Positions 9,754 to 18,600 of a stretch of DNA of 64,000 bases are shown piece by piece; the first letter of the stretch is position 1, and each line of letters starts with the position of its first letter. Under the pieces are notes generated by a model. It searched no databases. It worked only from the letters and a program-made list of their open reading frames with translations, and was not told where the DNA came from. The stretch lies in assembly GCA_947522735.1 (NCBI GenBank), contig CANNTZ010000001.1, positions 42,846-106,845 on the forward strand, in the 5' to 3' direction. This DNA comes from an uncultured Oscillospiraceae bacterium (GTDB lineage: Bacteria; Bacillota; Clostridia; Oscillospirales; Ruminococcaceae). The translations under genes and the position numbers were made by a program.

Positions 9754-12700
9754 GAGAACGGATATCAAAAAAGTGCTTGTCATCGGCTCCGGCCCGATAG
9801 TTATCGGACAGGCCGCCGAATTTGACTACGCGGGAACTCAGGCGTGCCTCGCTCTGAAGGAGGAGGGCTACGAGGTCGTTCTCGCCAACTCCAACCCGGC
9901 TACCATCATGACCGATACCTCCATCGCCGACAAGGTGTATATGGAGCCGTTGACGCTGGAATTTCTGGCGCGCATCTGCCGTCTTGAGCGCCCCGACGCC
10001 ATCGTTCCGGGCATCGGCGGCCAGACCGGGCTTAACCTTGCGATGCAGCTCTCCAAAAAAGGCGTGCTTGACGAGTGCGAGATCGAGCTGCTCGGCACCG
10101 ACGCAAGGAGCATCGAATGCGCCGAAGACCGCGAGCTGTTCAAGCAGCTGTGCGAGCGCATCGGCGAGCCGGTAGTCCCGTCGAAAATATCCTACAACGT
10201 CGAGGAGGCGCTGGAAGCCGCTGTGGAGATCGGATATCCCGTGATTCTGCGCCCGGCATTCACTCTTGGCGGCACAGGCGGCGGCTTTGCAGACACCCCG
10301 GAGGATCTGCGCGAGATGATGAAAAACGCTCTCGCCCTTTCGCCAGTGCATCAGGTGCTGATCGAAAAGAGCATCAAGGGCTACAAGGAGATCGAATACG
10401 AGGTCATCCGCGACGCCAACGACACCGCCATTACCGTGTGCAACATGGAAAACCTCGACCCCGTCGGCATCCACACCGGCGACTCCATCGTTGTCGCCCC
10501 CAGCCAGACGCTGACCAACAAGGAATATCACATGCTGCGCGACAGCGCCCTGCGCATAATCCGCGCGCTCGGCGTCAAGGGCGGCTGCAACGTCCAGTTC
10601 GCGCTCGACCCGCACTCGTTCCGCTACTACGTCATTGAAGTCAACCCGCGCGTGTCCCGTTCCTCGGCGCTCGCCTCCAAGGCAAGCGGATATCCGATAG
10701 CGCGCGTCTCCGCAAAGATTGCCGTGGGAATGGATCTGCACGAGATACGTCTTGCAAACACTCCCGCCTGCTTCGAGCCGGCCCTCGACTACATAGTCAC
10801 CAAAATGCCGCGCTTCCCCTTTGACAAGTTCCCGGCGGCTCTCAACACCCTTTCCACCCAGATGAAGGCCACGGGCGAGGTCATGAGCGTGGGCCGCACC
10901 TTTGAGGAGAGCCTGCTCAAGGCGATTCGATCACTTGAGGAGAACAAGAACCACATCCACATGGAAAAATTCGACTCCTCGCACATGAGCGTGGACGAGC
11001 TGCTCGAATACATCAAAAACGGCACCGACGATCGCATCTATGCCATCTCCCAACTGATATGGATGGGGGTAGACCCCTCGCTCATCTGCGACATCACGCA
11101 GATTGACATGTTCTTCCTTGACAAAATCAAAAAAATTGTCGATTTTGAGAGAGAGCTGGAGACATCCCCGCACTCCTCAGAGCTGCTGCGTGAGGCGAAG
11201 CGTCTGGGCTTCTCGGACTCCTATGTCGCGGAGCTTTGGAACGACACCGAGGACAACGTCTACGAGCGCCGCCGCAGAGAGAACATCTTCCCGGTCTACA
11301 AGATGATCGACACCTGCGCGAGCGAATTTGACAGCTACATCCCCTATTTCTACTCCACCTATGCCGACGAGAACGAGTCGATCGTCTCGGATAAAAAGAA
11401 GGTGATCGTCCTCGGCTCCGGCCCGATACGCATCGGTCAGGGCGTGGAGTTCGACTATTCCACCGTTCACGCCGTGCGCACCATCCGACAGCTCGGCTAC
11501 GAGGCCATCGTCATCAACAACAACCCCGAGACCGTCTCGACCGATTACACCACCGCCGACAAGCTCTATTTTGAGCCGTTGACTGTCGAGGACGTGATGA
11601 ACATCGTTCAGCTCGAAAAGCCGGAGGGCGTCATAGCGACGCTGGGCGGGCAGACCGCCGTCAACCTTGCGGAGCCGCTCGCGCGGCGCGGCGTGAAGAT
11701 TATAGGCACCGGCCGCAGCGCCATCGAAAAGGCGGAGAATCGCGACGCCTTCGATGCGGTCATCAAGTCGCTGGGCATCCCCAATCCGCAGGGCGAGGCC
11801 GTCACCGATATAGAGAGCGGCGTCAGGGCCGCGGAGCGCATCGGCTATCCGCTGCTCGTACGCCCAAGCTTCGTGCTGGGTGGGCGCGCAATGGAGATCG
11901 TTGCGAACGAGAGCATGCTGCGCAAATATCTTCGCAGCGCCGTCGAGGTGGACGAGGACAAGCCGGTGCTGATTGACAAGTACCTCTCAGGCAAGGAGGT
12001 TGAGGTGGACGCCGTCTGTGACGGAGAGCAGGTGCTCATCCCCGGTATAATGGAGCTTGTGGAGCGCACCGGTGTCCACTCCGGCGACAGCACAAGCGTA
12101 TACCCGCCCTTCTCCATTTCTGAGGCCGTCAAGACGACCATCGCCGAATACACGACGAAGCTTGGCCTTGGAATCGGCATAGTCGGGCTGTTCAACATTC
12201 AGTTTATCGTTGACGGCAACGACAATGTTTACGTCATCGAGGTCAATCCGCGCGCGTCCCGCAGCGTGCCGTTCCTCTCCAAATCGACCGGGCAGAATCT
12301 CGTCAACATCGCGACGCGCGTCATGCTTGGGCAGACGTTGCGTGAGCAGGGACTGACCGAGATGCGTCTGCCGGAGAAGAAGTGGTGGTACGTCAAGGCT
12401 CCCGCGTTCTCCTTCGCCAAGCTGACAGGCATGGACGCCTATCTGTCGCCGGAAATGAAATCGACCGGAGAGGCCATCGGCTACGACCGGCGGCTCAACC
12501 GTGCGCTCTACAAGGCGCTACAGGCGTCCGGCATCAAGATGAAGGAGTACGGCACCGTCATCGTGACCCTGGCAGACGAGGACAAGGAGGAGGCGCTCCC
12601 GCTGGTAAAGCGCTTCTACCGTCTCGGCTTCAACATCGAGGCGACTATTGGCACCGCGAACTTTCTCAAGCTTCACGGCATCCGCACCCGTGTACGCGGC

Positions 12701-12937
12701 AAGCTCAGCGAGGGCAGCGAGGAAATCCTCGACTCCATCCGCGCGGGCTATGTCAGCTACATCATCAACACCCGCGCCATTCTTTCCGGCGTACACTACG
12801 AGGACGGAGTCGCGATAAGGCGCTGCGCCGTACAGAACGGCGTGACGATCTTCACCTCCCTCGATACGGCGCGCATAGTGCTTGACGTGCTCGAAGAAAT
12901 CACACCCGAGATATCCACCATCAACGCCGGCCACTAA
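9746..12937 (+). CDS. carB: Carbamoyl-phosphate synthase large subunit
   Basis: 1063-residue synthase with the usual internal duplication of two ATP-grasp halves: first half starting [23 protein letters not shown], second half starting [22 protein letters not shown] at about residue 550. The two ATP-grasp signatures [14 protein letters not shown] and [14 protein letters not shown] are visible, and a C-terminal MGS-like allosteric domain follows from about residue 930 ([13 protein letters not shown]). Complete, with no frameshift. Overlaps carA by 8 bp. The repeat cluster at 12950-13757 begins directly after its stop. Confidence 0.98.
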   Translation: MPKRTDIKKVLVIGSGPIVIGQAAEFDYAGTQACLALKEEGYEVVLANSNPATIMTDTSIADKVYMEPLTLEFLARICRLERPDAIVPGIGGQTGLNLAMQLSKKGVLDECEIELLGTDARSIECAEDRELFKQLCERIGEPVVPSKISYNVEEALEAAVEIGYPVILRPAFTLGGTGGGFADTPEDLREMMKNALALSPVHQVLIEKSIKGYKEIEYEVIRDANDTAITVCNMENLDPVGIHTGDSIVVAPSQTLTNKEYHMLRDSALRIIRALGVKGGCNVQFALDPHSFRYYVIEVNPRVSRSSALASKASGYPIARVSAKIAVGMDLHEIRLANTPACFEPALDYIVTKMPRFPFDKFPAALNTLSTQMKATGEVMSVGRTFEESLLKAIRSLEENKNHIHMEKFDSSHMSVDELLEYIKNGTDDRIYAISQLIWMGVDPSLICDITQIDMFFLDKIKKIVDFERELETSPHSSELLREAKRLGFSDSYVAELWNDTEDNVYERRRRENIFPVYKMIDTCASEFDSYIPYFYSTYADENESIVSDKKKVIVLGSGPIRIGQGVEFDYSTVHAVRTIRQLGYEAIVINNNPETVSTDYTTADKLYFEPLTVEDVMNIVQLEKPEGVIATLGGQTAVNLAEPLARRGVKIIGTGRSAIEKAENRDAFDAVIKSLGIPNPQGEAVTDIESGVRAAERIGYPLLVRPSFVLGGRAMEIVANESMLRKYLRSAVEVDEDKPVLIDKYLSGKEVEVDAVCDGEQVLIPGIMELVERTGVHSGDSTSVYPPFSISEAVKTTIAEYTTKLGLGIGIVGLFNIQFIVDGNDNVYVIEVNPRASRSVPFLSKSTGQNLVNIATRVMLGQTLREQGLTEMRLPEKKWWYVKAPAFSFAKLTGMDAYLSPEMKSTGEAIGYDRRLNRALYKALQASGIKMKEYGTVIVTLADEDKEEALPLVKRFYRLGFNIEATIGTANFLKLHGIRTRVRGKLSEGSEEILDSIRAGYVSYIINTRAILSGVHYEDGVAIRRCAVQNGVTIFTSLDTARIVLDVLEEITPEISTINAGH

Positions 12938-12949
12938 CCGGCGGTCGCC

Positions 12950-13005
12950 CGGGCAATGTCCGGTGATATATCCGCGGCGGGCAATGTCCGGTGATATATC
13001 CGCGG
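12950..13005 (+). repeat. 28-bp tandem repeat, two perfect copies
   Basis: Two identical head-to-tail 28-bp units (12950-12977 and 12978-13005), each beginning CGGGCAATGTCCGG and ending TATATCCGCGG. Imperfect inverted copies of the same unit occur at about 13449-13482, 13628-13661 and 13725-13757, each with an internal GGGCA/TGCCC hairpin. The units begin 13 bp after the carB stop. Confidence 0.85.
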
Positions 13006-13185
13006 CGGGCAAGCGCCCGCAGGCATATCCGCAGTTCGCGCAAAGGCGCTTACGTTATCGAGTGCGCTGGCTGGTTCGCGCGGAGTTGAGTGGTTCTATC
13101 TTTTCTTATGGTTAACTTTTTCTTTCGCCTATCGGCGAGGATTGACTGCGCTTTGGCGCTGACTTGCCCTCGTGCCGGGCGGGCA

Positions 13186-13213
13186 CTTACTTTCGTTCTG
13201 CGACGAAAGTAAG
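13186..13213. repeat. Perfect 11-bp inverted repeat hairpin
   Basis: CTTACTTTCGT (13186-13196), 6-nt loop, ACGAAAGTAAG (13203-13213). Part of the repeat cluster. It has no following T-tract, so it is not an obvious terminator. Confidence 0.85.
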
Positions 13214-13223
13214 CAAAGGCGCA

Positions 13224-13273
13224 CCAAGGAAAGAGAAGAAAACCGTTCGGGCGGTTTTCTTCTCTCCCCTTGG
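13224..13273. repeat. Long hairpin with 6+13 bp paired arms
   Basis: CCAAGG (13224-13229) pairs with CCTTGG (13268-13273), and inside it GAGAAGAAAACCG (13233-13245) pairs perfectly with CGGTTTTCTTCTC (13252-13264) around loop TTCGGG. The two 3-nt strands between the stems (AAA and TCC) form an internal loop. 19 bp of pairing is far more than chance allows in 50 bp. Confidence 0.88.
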
Positions 13274-13790
13274 ATCTCCTCTCATCTTTCGACCGGACGC
13301 GGAACGCCTCCGCGCTTTGCGCGGTGGGCTTACGTTATCAAGTGCGCTGACTGGCTCGCGCGGAGAAAGGTAGAATTATGCTCGCGCCGCGGGGGATGGA
13401 CGCTGTGCAACAGCAAACGTAAGAAACCGTCGCTTGCGCCGGTTTCGTCCGCGGATATATCTGCGGGCATTGCCCGCCGCGATTCGCCTCCGGGCTTTGC
13501 GCGGTGGGCTTACGTTATCAAGTGCGCTGACTGGCTCGCGCGGCGAAAGGTTGAATTATGCTCGCGCCGCGGGGATGAACGCTGCGCAATAGCAAACGTA
13601 AGAAACCGTCGCTTGCGCCGGTTTCGTCCGCGGCTATATCTGCGGGCATTGCCCGCCGCCGCGGGAATAAGTTAACGAAACCGATAACGTAAGGTTCCCG
13701 CAACGCGAAGCGTGAGGACGACCGATCCGCGGCTATATCCCCGGGCATTGCCCGGCCGCGGGAATTAATGCTGCGCAAAGGAGAAATAAT

Positions 13791-15584
13791 ATGGCACTTG
13801 ACGGCGCTCTGTTGAGCGTTATAATCAAAGAGCTTTCTGAGGTTGCGCTGGGCAGCCGTGTGGAGAAGCTGTACCAGCCCTCGCAGGAGGAGCTGGTGAT
13901 CGTGCTGCGGCTGACAGGAGCAGTGGAACCGTACGGAAATTCGGTGAAGCTGCTGCTTTGCTCTGGCGCGAACAGCCCGAGAATACAATTCACCAGAAGC
14001 AGCATCGAGAACCCAAAGGTTCCTCCGATGCTGTGTATGCTGCTACGCAAGCGCATCGGCGCGGCGCGGCTCGTCGGCATCCGTCAGCTTGGCCTGGATC
14101 GCGCGGTCTTTTTCGACTTCGATGCGACCGACGAGCTCGGAGACCCCTCGCCCGTCACCATCGCCGTCGAGCTTATGGGACGCCATAGCAATATCATTGC
14201 GATAAACCGCGACGGCGAGGTCATCGACGCGGTGCGGCGCATAACCGGCGAAACCTCTTCGGTGCGGCAGGTGCTCCCCGGCATCCGCTACGCCCTGCCG
14301 CCGTCCCAGAACAAGCTTGACCCGCGCGCCGTCTCCGCGGAGGAGATGGTTGACTCCGTGCTTGCCGAAAGCCCCGATTCGCAGCTTCAAAAGCGGCTTA
14401 TCGGCTGCATCGAGGGTATATCTCCTCTCGTCTGCCGGGAACTGGTGTTCCTGAGCGCGGGCAGCGTCGACGCCGCCTGCTGTGATCTTGACTCCGCCGG
14501 GCGCGAGAGACTTTTGGCGCAGCTTGAAATGCTTCGCGGCATCCTGATTTCGCCGCCTGACGGCTGCTATATGCTGCAAAACGGCGAGGGCCGGCCGATG
14601 GATTTCTCGTTTTTGCCGGTGACGCAGTACGGCGCGCTTGCGACGCTGAAAAAATATCCGAGCTGCTCCGCCATGTTTGACGACTTTTACCGCGAGCGCG
14701 GTGCGTCCGACCGCATGAAGCAGCGCTCCCACGAGCTGCTGCGCCACGTTGAAAACATCTCCGAGCGCATCGCACGCAAGCTTGGCAACCAGCGGCTGGA
14801 GCTGGAGCAGAGCCGCAGCCGCGATGAGCTGCGCGTCTGCGGCGACATCCTCAACGCCAATCTCTACCGGCTGGAAAAGGGCATGACGAGCTGTGAGCTG
14901 GAAAATTTCTATGAGGATGGCGCGCCGCTAATGCGGATAAAGCTTGACCCCGCGCTTACGCCGGTGCAGAACGCGCAGAAATACTATAACGAGTACCGCA
15001 AGGCGTGCACGGCTGAGAAGAAGCTCACCGAGCTCATTGCGTCCGGCGAGAGCGACGCGAGCTACATTGAGTCGGTGCTCGGCCTCATCGTGCGCGCCCG
15101 CACCGAGGCGGATCTGAATTCGCTGCGCGACGAGCTGCACCAGCAGGGCTTCGTCAAGAGCCGCGGACAACGCAGCACGAAAAACGGCAAGTCCGTCAAG
15201 TCTGAAAAGCTGCCTCCGCTGCGTTATCGCTCCACCGACGGCTTTGAGATACTCTCCGGGCGCAGCAACCTGCAAAACGACCAGCTAACCCTGAAGCAGA
15301 GCCGTCCGTGGGATATCTGGCTGCACACGCAGAAAATTCCCGGCTCGCACACCATCATCATCACCAACGGCGAGGCCGTGCCGAACAGCACCCTCGAACA
15401 GGCCGCGATAATCGCCGCCTACAACTCCAACGCGCGCGAGTCCACCCGCGTTCCGGTGGATTATACCAACGTCAAAAACGTCAAAAAGCCGAACGGCGCC
15501 AAGCCCGGCATGGTAATCTACAGCACCTACAGCACCGCGATTGTCACGCCGGACGGCGCGCTCGTCGAGAGCCTGGCGGTCTGA
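13791..15584 (+). CDS. rqcH: Rqc2-type ribosome quality control factor RqcH (NFACT family)
   Basis: Binds obstructed 50S subunits carrying peptidyl-tRNA and drives addition of C-terminal alanine tails that mark nascent chains for degradation. Formerly annotated fibronectin-binding protein FbpA. N-terminal NFACT-N domain starts MALDGALLSVIIKEL, and the functionally important Asp-Arg pair is D103-R104 (GLDRAVFF). A helical/coiled-coil middle spans ~300-440, and the C-terminal NFACT-R domain (DGFEILSGRSNLQND, PWDIWLHTQKIPGSH) ends the protein. 597 residues is typical. SD AAAGGAG lies 8 nt before the ATG. Transcribed convergently with the minus-strand methyltransferase; a bidirectional terminator separates them. 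Confidence 0.93.
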   Translation: MALDGALLSVIIKELSEVALGSRVEKLYQPSQEELVIVLRLTGAVEPYGNSVKLLLCSGANSPRIQFTRSSIENPKVPPMLCMLLRKRIGAARLVGIRQLGLDRAVFFDFDATDELGDPSPVTIAVELMGRHSNIIAINRDGEVIDAVRRITGETSSVRQVLPGIRYALPPSQNKLDPRAVSAEEMVDSVLAESPDSQLQKRLIGCIEGISPLVCRELVFLSAGSVDAACCDLDSAGRERLLAQLEMLRGILISPPDGCYMLQNGEGRPMDFSFLPVTQYGALATLKKYPSCSAMFDDFYRERGASDRMKQRSHELLRHVENISERIARKLGNQRLELEQSRSRDELRVCGDILNANLYRLEKGMTSCELENFYEDGAPLMRIKLDPALTPVQNAQKYYNEYRKACTAEKKLTELIASGESDASYIESVLGLIVRARTEADLNSLRDELHQQGFVKSRGQRSTKNGKSVKSEKLPPLRYRSTDGFEILSGRSNLQNDQLTLKQSRPWDIWLHTQKIPGSHTIIITNGEAVPNSTLEQAAIIAAYNSNARESTRVPVDYTNVKNVKKPNGAKPGMVIYSTYSTAIVTPDGALVESLAV

Positions 15585-15592
15585 TATCGCAA

Positions 15593-15632
15593 AAAGAGCC
15601 TACCTGCGGGAGCTTCCGCAGAAAGGCTCTTT
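15593..15632. terminator. Bidirectional terminator between rqcH and the methyltransferase
   Basis: AAAGAGCC (15593-15600) pairs with GGCTCTTT (15625-15632) around an inner CTGCGG/CCGCAG stem. A-rich on the left and T-rich on the right, so usable on both strands, as expected between convergent genes. Confidence 0.85.
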
Positions 15633-15655
15633 AAACTTTTGCCTCAACAACACCG

Positions 15656-16405
15656 CTAATTTTTCACCGCCAGATACACGAGCCGCTGAGAATCGGGCCG
15701 CGGCGGGTCAAACGAGTCCTCGTCAAAGCAGTATATCTCGCCAAAGCCGCAGCCGTTGAGCGTCTCGCGCAGAAATTCGCCACTGTAGGCGCGCTCCGCG
15801 ATGTGGTCGGCGCTGCGATAGTAGGCGCCGTCGCGGCACTCGAAGATGTCGAGATCCATCTCGACGGTCTGCGTCGCCGGGTCGTAGGCGTTCTGCCAGA
15901 CGCAGTAGACCTCGTCGTAGTCGTAGACAAATACGTTATCGCCCAGCACCTCGCGATGCTTATATTCGCTGTTGACGTCGAAAGCGAATACGCCGCCGGG
16001 GTTGGTGAACAGCGCAACGCGCTCGATGGTCTTTTTCACCAGCCTCTCGTCGGTCAGGTGGTTCAGGCTGTCCAGCGCGCACACCGTCGCGTCGACGGTG
16101 CCGTAAAGATCGAGCCGCGGCATATCCTGACAGAGCGGCAGGATTTCCAGTTCCGTCTCCAGCTTCTTTTGCAGCAGCTCGCTGAGCATCTCAAACGAGC
16201 CGTCCACCGCTATAACGTCAAAGCCGCGGCGCGCCAGCTCCACCGAAAGGCTCCCGGTGCCACAGGCGAGATCAAGCAGCAGCCTCGCGTTCGGGGCGTA
16301 GCGTTTAATAAGCCGCTCGAAATAATCCGCGCGGCTTGAATAGGATATGTCGCCTGTCAAAAGGTCATAAAAGCGTGCAAGGCCATGATATCCACTCATC
16401 TTCAC
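15656..16405 (-). CDS. SAM-dependent class I methyltransferase
   Basis: Rossmann-fold methyltransferase of unknown substrate, 249 residues. The SAM-binding motif I is LLDLACGTGSLSVELARRG, followed by the acidic end of strand 2 (VIAVDGS) and CALDSLNHL. N-terminal YHGLARFYDLLTGDISY is the usual opening of the small YjiC/YqeM-like clostridial methyltransferases. The GTG at 16405 overlaps the stop of the upstream yerC-like gene in GTGA, suggesting translational coupling; an alternative ATG start lies two codons on, at 16399. Nothing shows the substrate. Confidence 0.85.
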   Translation of the reverse strand: MKMSGYHGLARFYDLLTGDISYSSRADYFERLIKRYAPNARLLLDLACGTGSLSVELARRGFDVIAVDGSFEMLSELLQKKLETELEILPLCQDMPRLDLYGTVDATVCALDSLNHLTDERLVKKTIERVALFTNPGGVFAFDVNSEYKHREVLGDNVFVYDYDEVYCVWQNAYDPATQTVEMDLDIFECRDGAYYRSADHIAERAYSGEFLRETLNGCGFGEIYCFDEDSFDPPRPDSQRLVYLAVKN

Positions 16406-16707
16406 TCGCTCTTCTTGCCGTCGGCATCAATGCGGTCGAAAACTATGCGGTAGCCGTCGCAGCCGTAGTTGAGCGAGCGGTTGACGCGGCTGATGGTCGC
16501 GGTGCTCGCGCCGGTCTCCTGCACGATATCGCTGTAAACGCGGCGGTTGTCCAGCATACGCGCGACATGAAGACGCTGCGAAAGTGCCTTCAGCTCCGGC
16601 ACCGTGCACAGATCCTCGAAGAAGTTGTAGCACTCATCCAGCGTTTCAAGCTTCAGAATAACATTAAACAGAAAATCCAGATTCTCGTCCTTGAGCTTGC
16701 TGTTCAT
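16402..16707 (-). CDS. yerC: YerC/YecD-type TrpR-related regulator
   Basis: 101-residue winged/HTH protein of the TrpR-like YerC family. Residues ~20-95 carry the domain: FFEDLCTVPELKALSQRLHVARML, then the recognition-helix block YSDIVQETGASTATISRVNRSLNYG, which is the hallmark of the family. It probably binds DNA as a dimer; the B. subtilis member has been linked to histidine-gene regulation, but the target here is unknown. It has its own promoter at 16802-16830 and is co-transcribed with the downstream methyltransferase through a 4-bp overlap. Confidence 0.9.
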   Translation of the reverse strand: MNSKLKDENLDFLFNVILKLETLDECYNFFEDLCTVPELKALSQRLHVARMLDNRRVYSDIVQETGASTATISRVNRSLNYGCDGYRIVFDRIDADGKKSE

Positions 16708-16801
16708 TTATCCGTTTCCATCCTTCCAGAACGTAAAGCCGCCTTATGGTGAATCGGCAGCCGTGTGTGTATGAGCTTGAATAAATCATCTTATATATAA
16801 C

Positions 16802-16830
16802 ATTTTAATGCTTCGTAGCGGAAAAGTCAA
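16802..16830 (-). promoter_or_regulatory. Promoter of yerC-methyltransferase unit
   Basis: Minus strand: -35 TTGACT (16830-16825), 17-bp spacer, -10 TAAAAT (16807-16802), about 95 bp upstream of the yerC start. Confidence 0.75.
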
Positions 16831-16905
16831 GTGTAAACTATGCCTCCGGAAAGATTTCAACACTTTGCCGAATTATCATATCATTTTATGGCAACTGCTC
16901 CAAAG

Positions 16906-17871
16906 TTACGAGCGCCGTTCGATCAGCACCGGCCTGACGCAAACGTTTTCCGGCGTCTGTCCGTCGAGCGAGCACATCATCAGCCGCGCCGCCTGTGAGC
17001 ATATCTCAGCGAAGGGCAGCGCTATTGAGGTTATCGACGGGATATACATCTCCGCGAGCGGCGTATTGTTGAAGCCGGTCACGCGAACCTGCTCCGGCAC
17101 CGCCACACCCTGACGGTAGAAGCCGCAGATCACTCCGGCTGCAAGCTCGTCGGTCTCGCAGAAAACCGCCTGCGGCAACGCGCCGCTGCGCACGAGCGCC
17201 TTTGCCGCGTCGTAGCCCGTCTGGAAGGAGAAATCTCCGTGGAAGATGCGCCCGGGCCCGACAAAAACGCCCGCCTCTCCCAGCGCAGAACGGACGCCGC
17301 CGAACTTGAACGCGGAGATCACGCTGTCGCGCGGCCCACCGACATAGGCGAAATCCCGGCAGCCCTCGTCCAACAAAAATTCCGCCGCCAGCCTCATCCC
17401 GTCGCTCACGTCCACCCATACCGCCGGATGCTCGAAGCGCGGCTCACGCCAGTGCATGCACACCATCGGCAGCCTCCCTGTAATCAGCTCCGAAATCGCG
17501 GCTATCATCCGCTCGTCGTCTCCGAAGCAGAAGATCACGCCGTCCACGCCCGTGAAATCCTCAGCCGCCGGCTCGCGATCTGTGTTTTGCAGCAGCGCCG
17601 TGTAGCCGGCCAGCTCCAGCTCGCGGCGCAGTCCCTCGAACATCTCCGCGAAGAACGGGTTGTCGATGCGTTGCATAACCACTCTTATCGCGAGCGTCTT
17701 TTTCGTGCGCAGCGAGCGCGCCGTCCGCGACGGGATGTAGTTGAGCTGCTCTATTGCCGCCTGTATCCGTTCGCGCGACGATGGCAGCACGCTGTCCGGC
17801 GACTTGAGATATTTCGACACGCACGCCGCCGACAGGCCCGCCAGCGCCGCGACATCCTTTATATTTGCCAT
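16906..17871 (-). CDS. LacI/GalR-family transcriptional regulator
   Basis: Sugar-responsive repressor, 321 residues. N-terminal HTH and hinge helix: MANIKDVAALAGLSAACVSKYL then RIQAAIEQLNYIPSRTARSL; the periplasmic-binding-protein-like effector domain follows (LAIRVVMQRIDNPFFAEMFEGL, DGVIFCFGDDE, PQAVFCETDELAAGVI). I place the start at ATG 17871 because AAGGTG sits 8 nt upstream; the frame is open further upstream to 17934 but lacks the family pattern. It is divergent from the kinase-isomerase-aldolase operon that starts 1.7 kb away, which it probably controls (inference). Its promoter lies in the first unit of the 142-bp array. Confidence 0.92.
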   Translation of the reverse strand: MANIKDVAALAGLSAACVSKYLKSPDSVLPSSRERIQAAIEQLNYIPSRTARSLRTKKTLAIRVVMQRIDNPFFAEMFEGLRRELELAGYTALLQNTDREPAAEDFTGVDGVIFCFGDDERMIAAISELITGRLPMVCMHWREPRFEHPAVWVDVSDGMRLAAEFLLDEGCRDFAYVGGPRDSVISAFKFGGVRSALGEAGVFVGPGRIFHGDFSFQTGYDAAKALVRSGALPQAVFCETDELAAGVICGFYRQGVAVPEQVRVTGFNNTPLAEMYIPSITSIALPFAEICSQAARLMMCSLDGQTPENVCVRPVLIERRS

Positions 17872-17963
17872 TGTCATCACACCTTCGCTCATTCGCAGCG
17901 GCCAGCCCCTTCCGCCGTGCGTTGCACAGAGCACAGTGTACAGCCGTCGCGTATTACGGTTTT

Positions 17964-17992
17964 ATTATAACAAATTTTCTCCTTCGTGGCAA
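17964..17992 (-). promoter_or_regulatory. lacI-type regulator promoter
   Basis: Minus strand -35 TTGCCA (17992-17987), 17-bp spacer, -10 TATAAT (17969-17964). The same element recurs 142 and 284 bp further upstream with -10 TACAAT (18106-18111 and 18248-18253). Confidence 0.75.
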
Positions 17993-18390
17993 CCGTCGTG
18001 CCCGGCAGGAACAAATTTGAGGCGATAATATACGCTTTTTGCGCGACCTTTGTGCTTTCAAGGTTTTCAATCACTACCTCTTGACTTGTGTATCGGTTTC
18101 CGGTTATTGTAACAAATCTTCTCCTTCGTGGCAACCGTCGTGCCCGGCAGGAACAAATTTGAGGCGATAATATACGCTTTTTGCGCGACCTTTATGCATT
18201 CAGTTTTTTCACTCCCCACCTCTTGACTTGTGTATCGATTTCCGGTTATTGTAACAAATCTTCTCCTTCGTGGCAACCGTCGTGCCCGACAGGAACAAAT
18301 TTGAGGCGATAATATACGCTTTTCGCGCGCCCTTTATGCATTCAGTTTTTTCACTCCCCACCTCTTGACTTGTGTATCGATTTACGATAT
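17965..18390. repeat. Three-copy 142-bp tandem array with promoter elements on both strands
   Basis: Copies repeat with an exact 142-bp period (for example CCTTCGTGGC at 17981, 18123, 18265 and GTGTATCG at 18088, 18230, 18372). Each unit contains a minus-strand TTGCCA-17-TAYAAT and, at its right end, a plus-strand TTGACT (18081, 18223, 18365). Only the third copy has a perfect plus-strand -10. The period is not a multiple of three, so the short minus-strand open frames inside shift from copy to copy and the array is unlikely to be coding. Divergence between copies is a few percent, mostly in the 18190-18215 segment. Confidence 0.92.
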
Positions 18391-18393
18391 AAT
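18365..18393 (+). promoter_or_regulatory. Plus-strand sigma-A promoter at the end of the 142-bp array
   Basis: TTGACT (18365-18370), 17-bp spacer, TATAAT (18388-18393). A transcript would start near 18400 and run into the second repeat array, but no convincing gene begins there. Confidence 0.75.
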
Positions 18394-18600
18394 ATATCTG
18401 TCATAAGTTAACAGTGCACATTTTTAACGCTGCGCATACGCCCATGTGCGTGACCGTGATGCTATACCGGCTGTGTGTATCGATTCACAAAGCTGGATCA
18501 CCTCCGCTTGCGCGCATATTCTCTCTACATATCTATACCATCGTCTTTTGCTGCCCGCGTTGCTTTCTTTCCACAACGCGCAGCCCATTTCTCTCCGGCG
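18394..18600. other. Linker between the two arrays with a 16S-3'-end-like 14-mer
   Basis: About 200 bp with no gene. It contains GTGTATCGATT at 18475-18485 and, at 18492-18505, GCTGGATCACCTCC, which is identical to the conserved end of bacterial 16S rRNA (anti-Shine-Dalgarno region). Sequence upstream of the 14-mer does not match 16S rRNA. Confidence 0.5.

Larger units (their letters stand above)
12938..13790. repeat. Palindrome-rich repeat cluster between carB and rqcH
   Basis: 853 bp without a believable gene. It holds the 28-bp units; a second repeat of ~50 bp whose core is GGGCTTACGTTATCAAGTG (copies near 13041, 13324 and 13505, plus an inverted relative near 13680-13715); and two strong hairpins, at 13186-13213 and 13224-13273. 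The two long copies (13310-13400 and 13490-13575) also share the flanking GCTCGCGCCGCGGGG. Both-strand stop-free stretches here are by-products of GC-rich repeats. The layout resembles REP/BIME-type or MITE-derived DNA (inference). No transposase and no target-site duplication were found. Confidence 0.8.

Noticed and set aside
9650..10741. 363-codon frame antisense to carB (one of many shadow frames opposite long genes)
   Set aside because: carB is certain by homology; high GC content removes stops on the opposite strand.
13172..13675. Open frames on both strands in the carB-rqcH repeat cluster
   Set aside because: They run through hairpins and inverted repeats, lack starts with ribosome sites, and encode low-complexity Arg/Ala-rich sequence.
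12950..13757. CRISPR array
   Set aside because: Repeats are irregularly spaced, in both orientations, without uniform spacers, and no cas genes are present. The 142- and ~205-bp arrays also lack spacers.
17889..18276. Short minus-strand peptides with similar sequence inside the 142-bp array
   Set aside because: The 142-bp period shifts the frame from copy to copy, so similarity reflects duplicated DNA, not a protein family. Starts are TTG without proper spacing to a ribosome site.
18492..18505. Calling a 16S rRNA gene fragment
   Set aside because: Only 14 bases match and the flanks do not, so it is reported as an observation but not as an rRNA feature.
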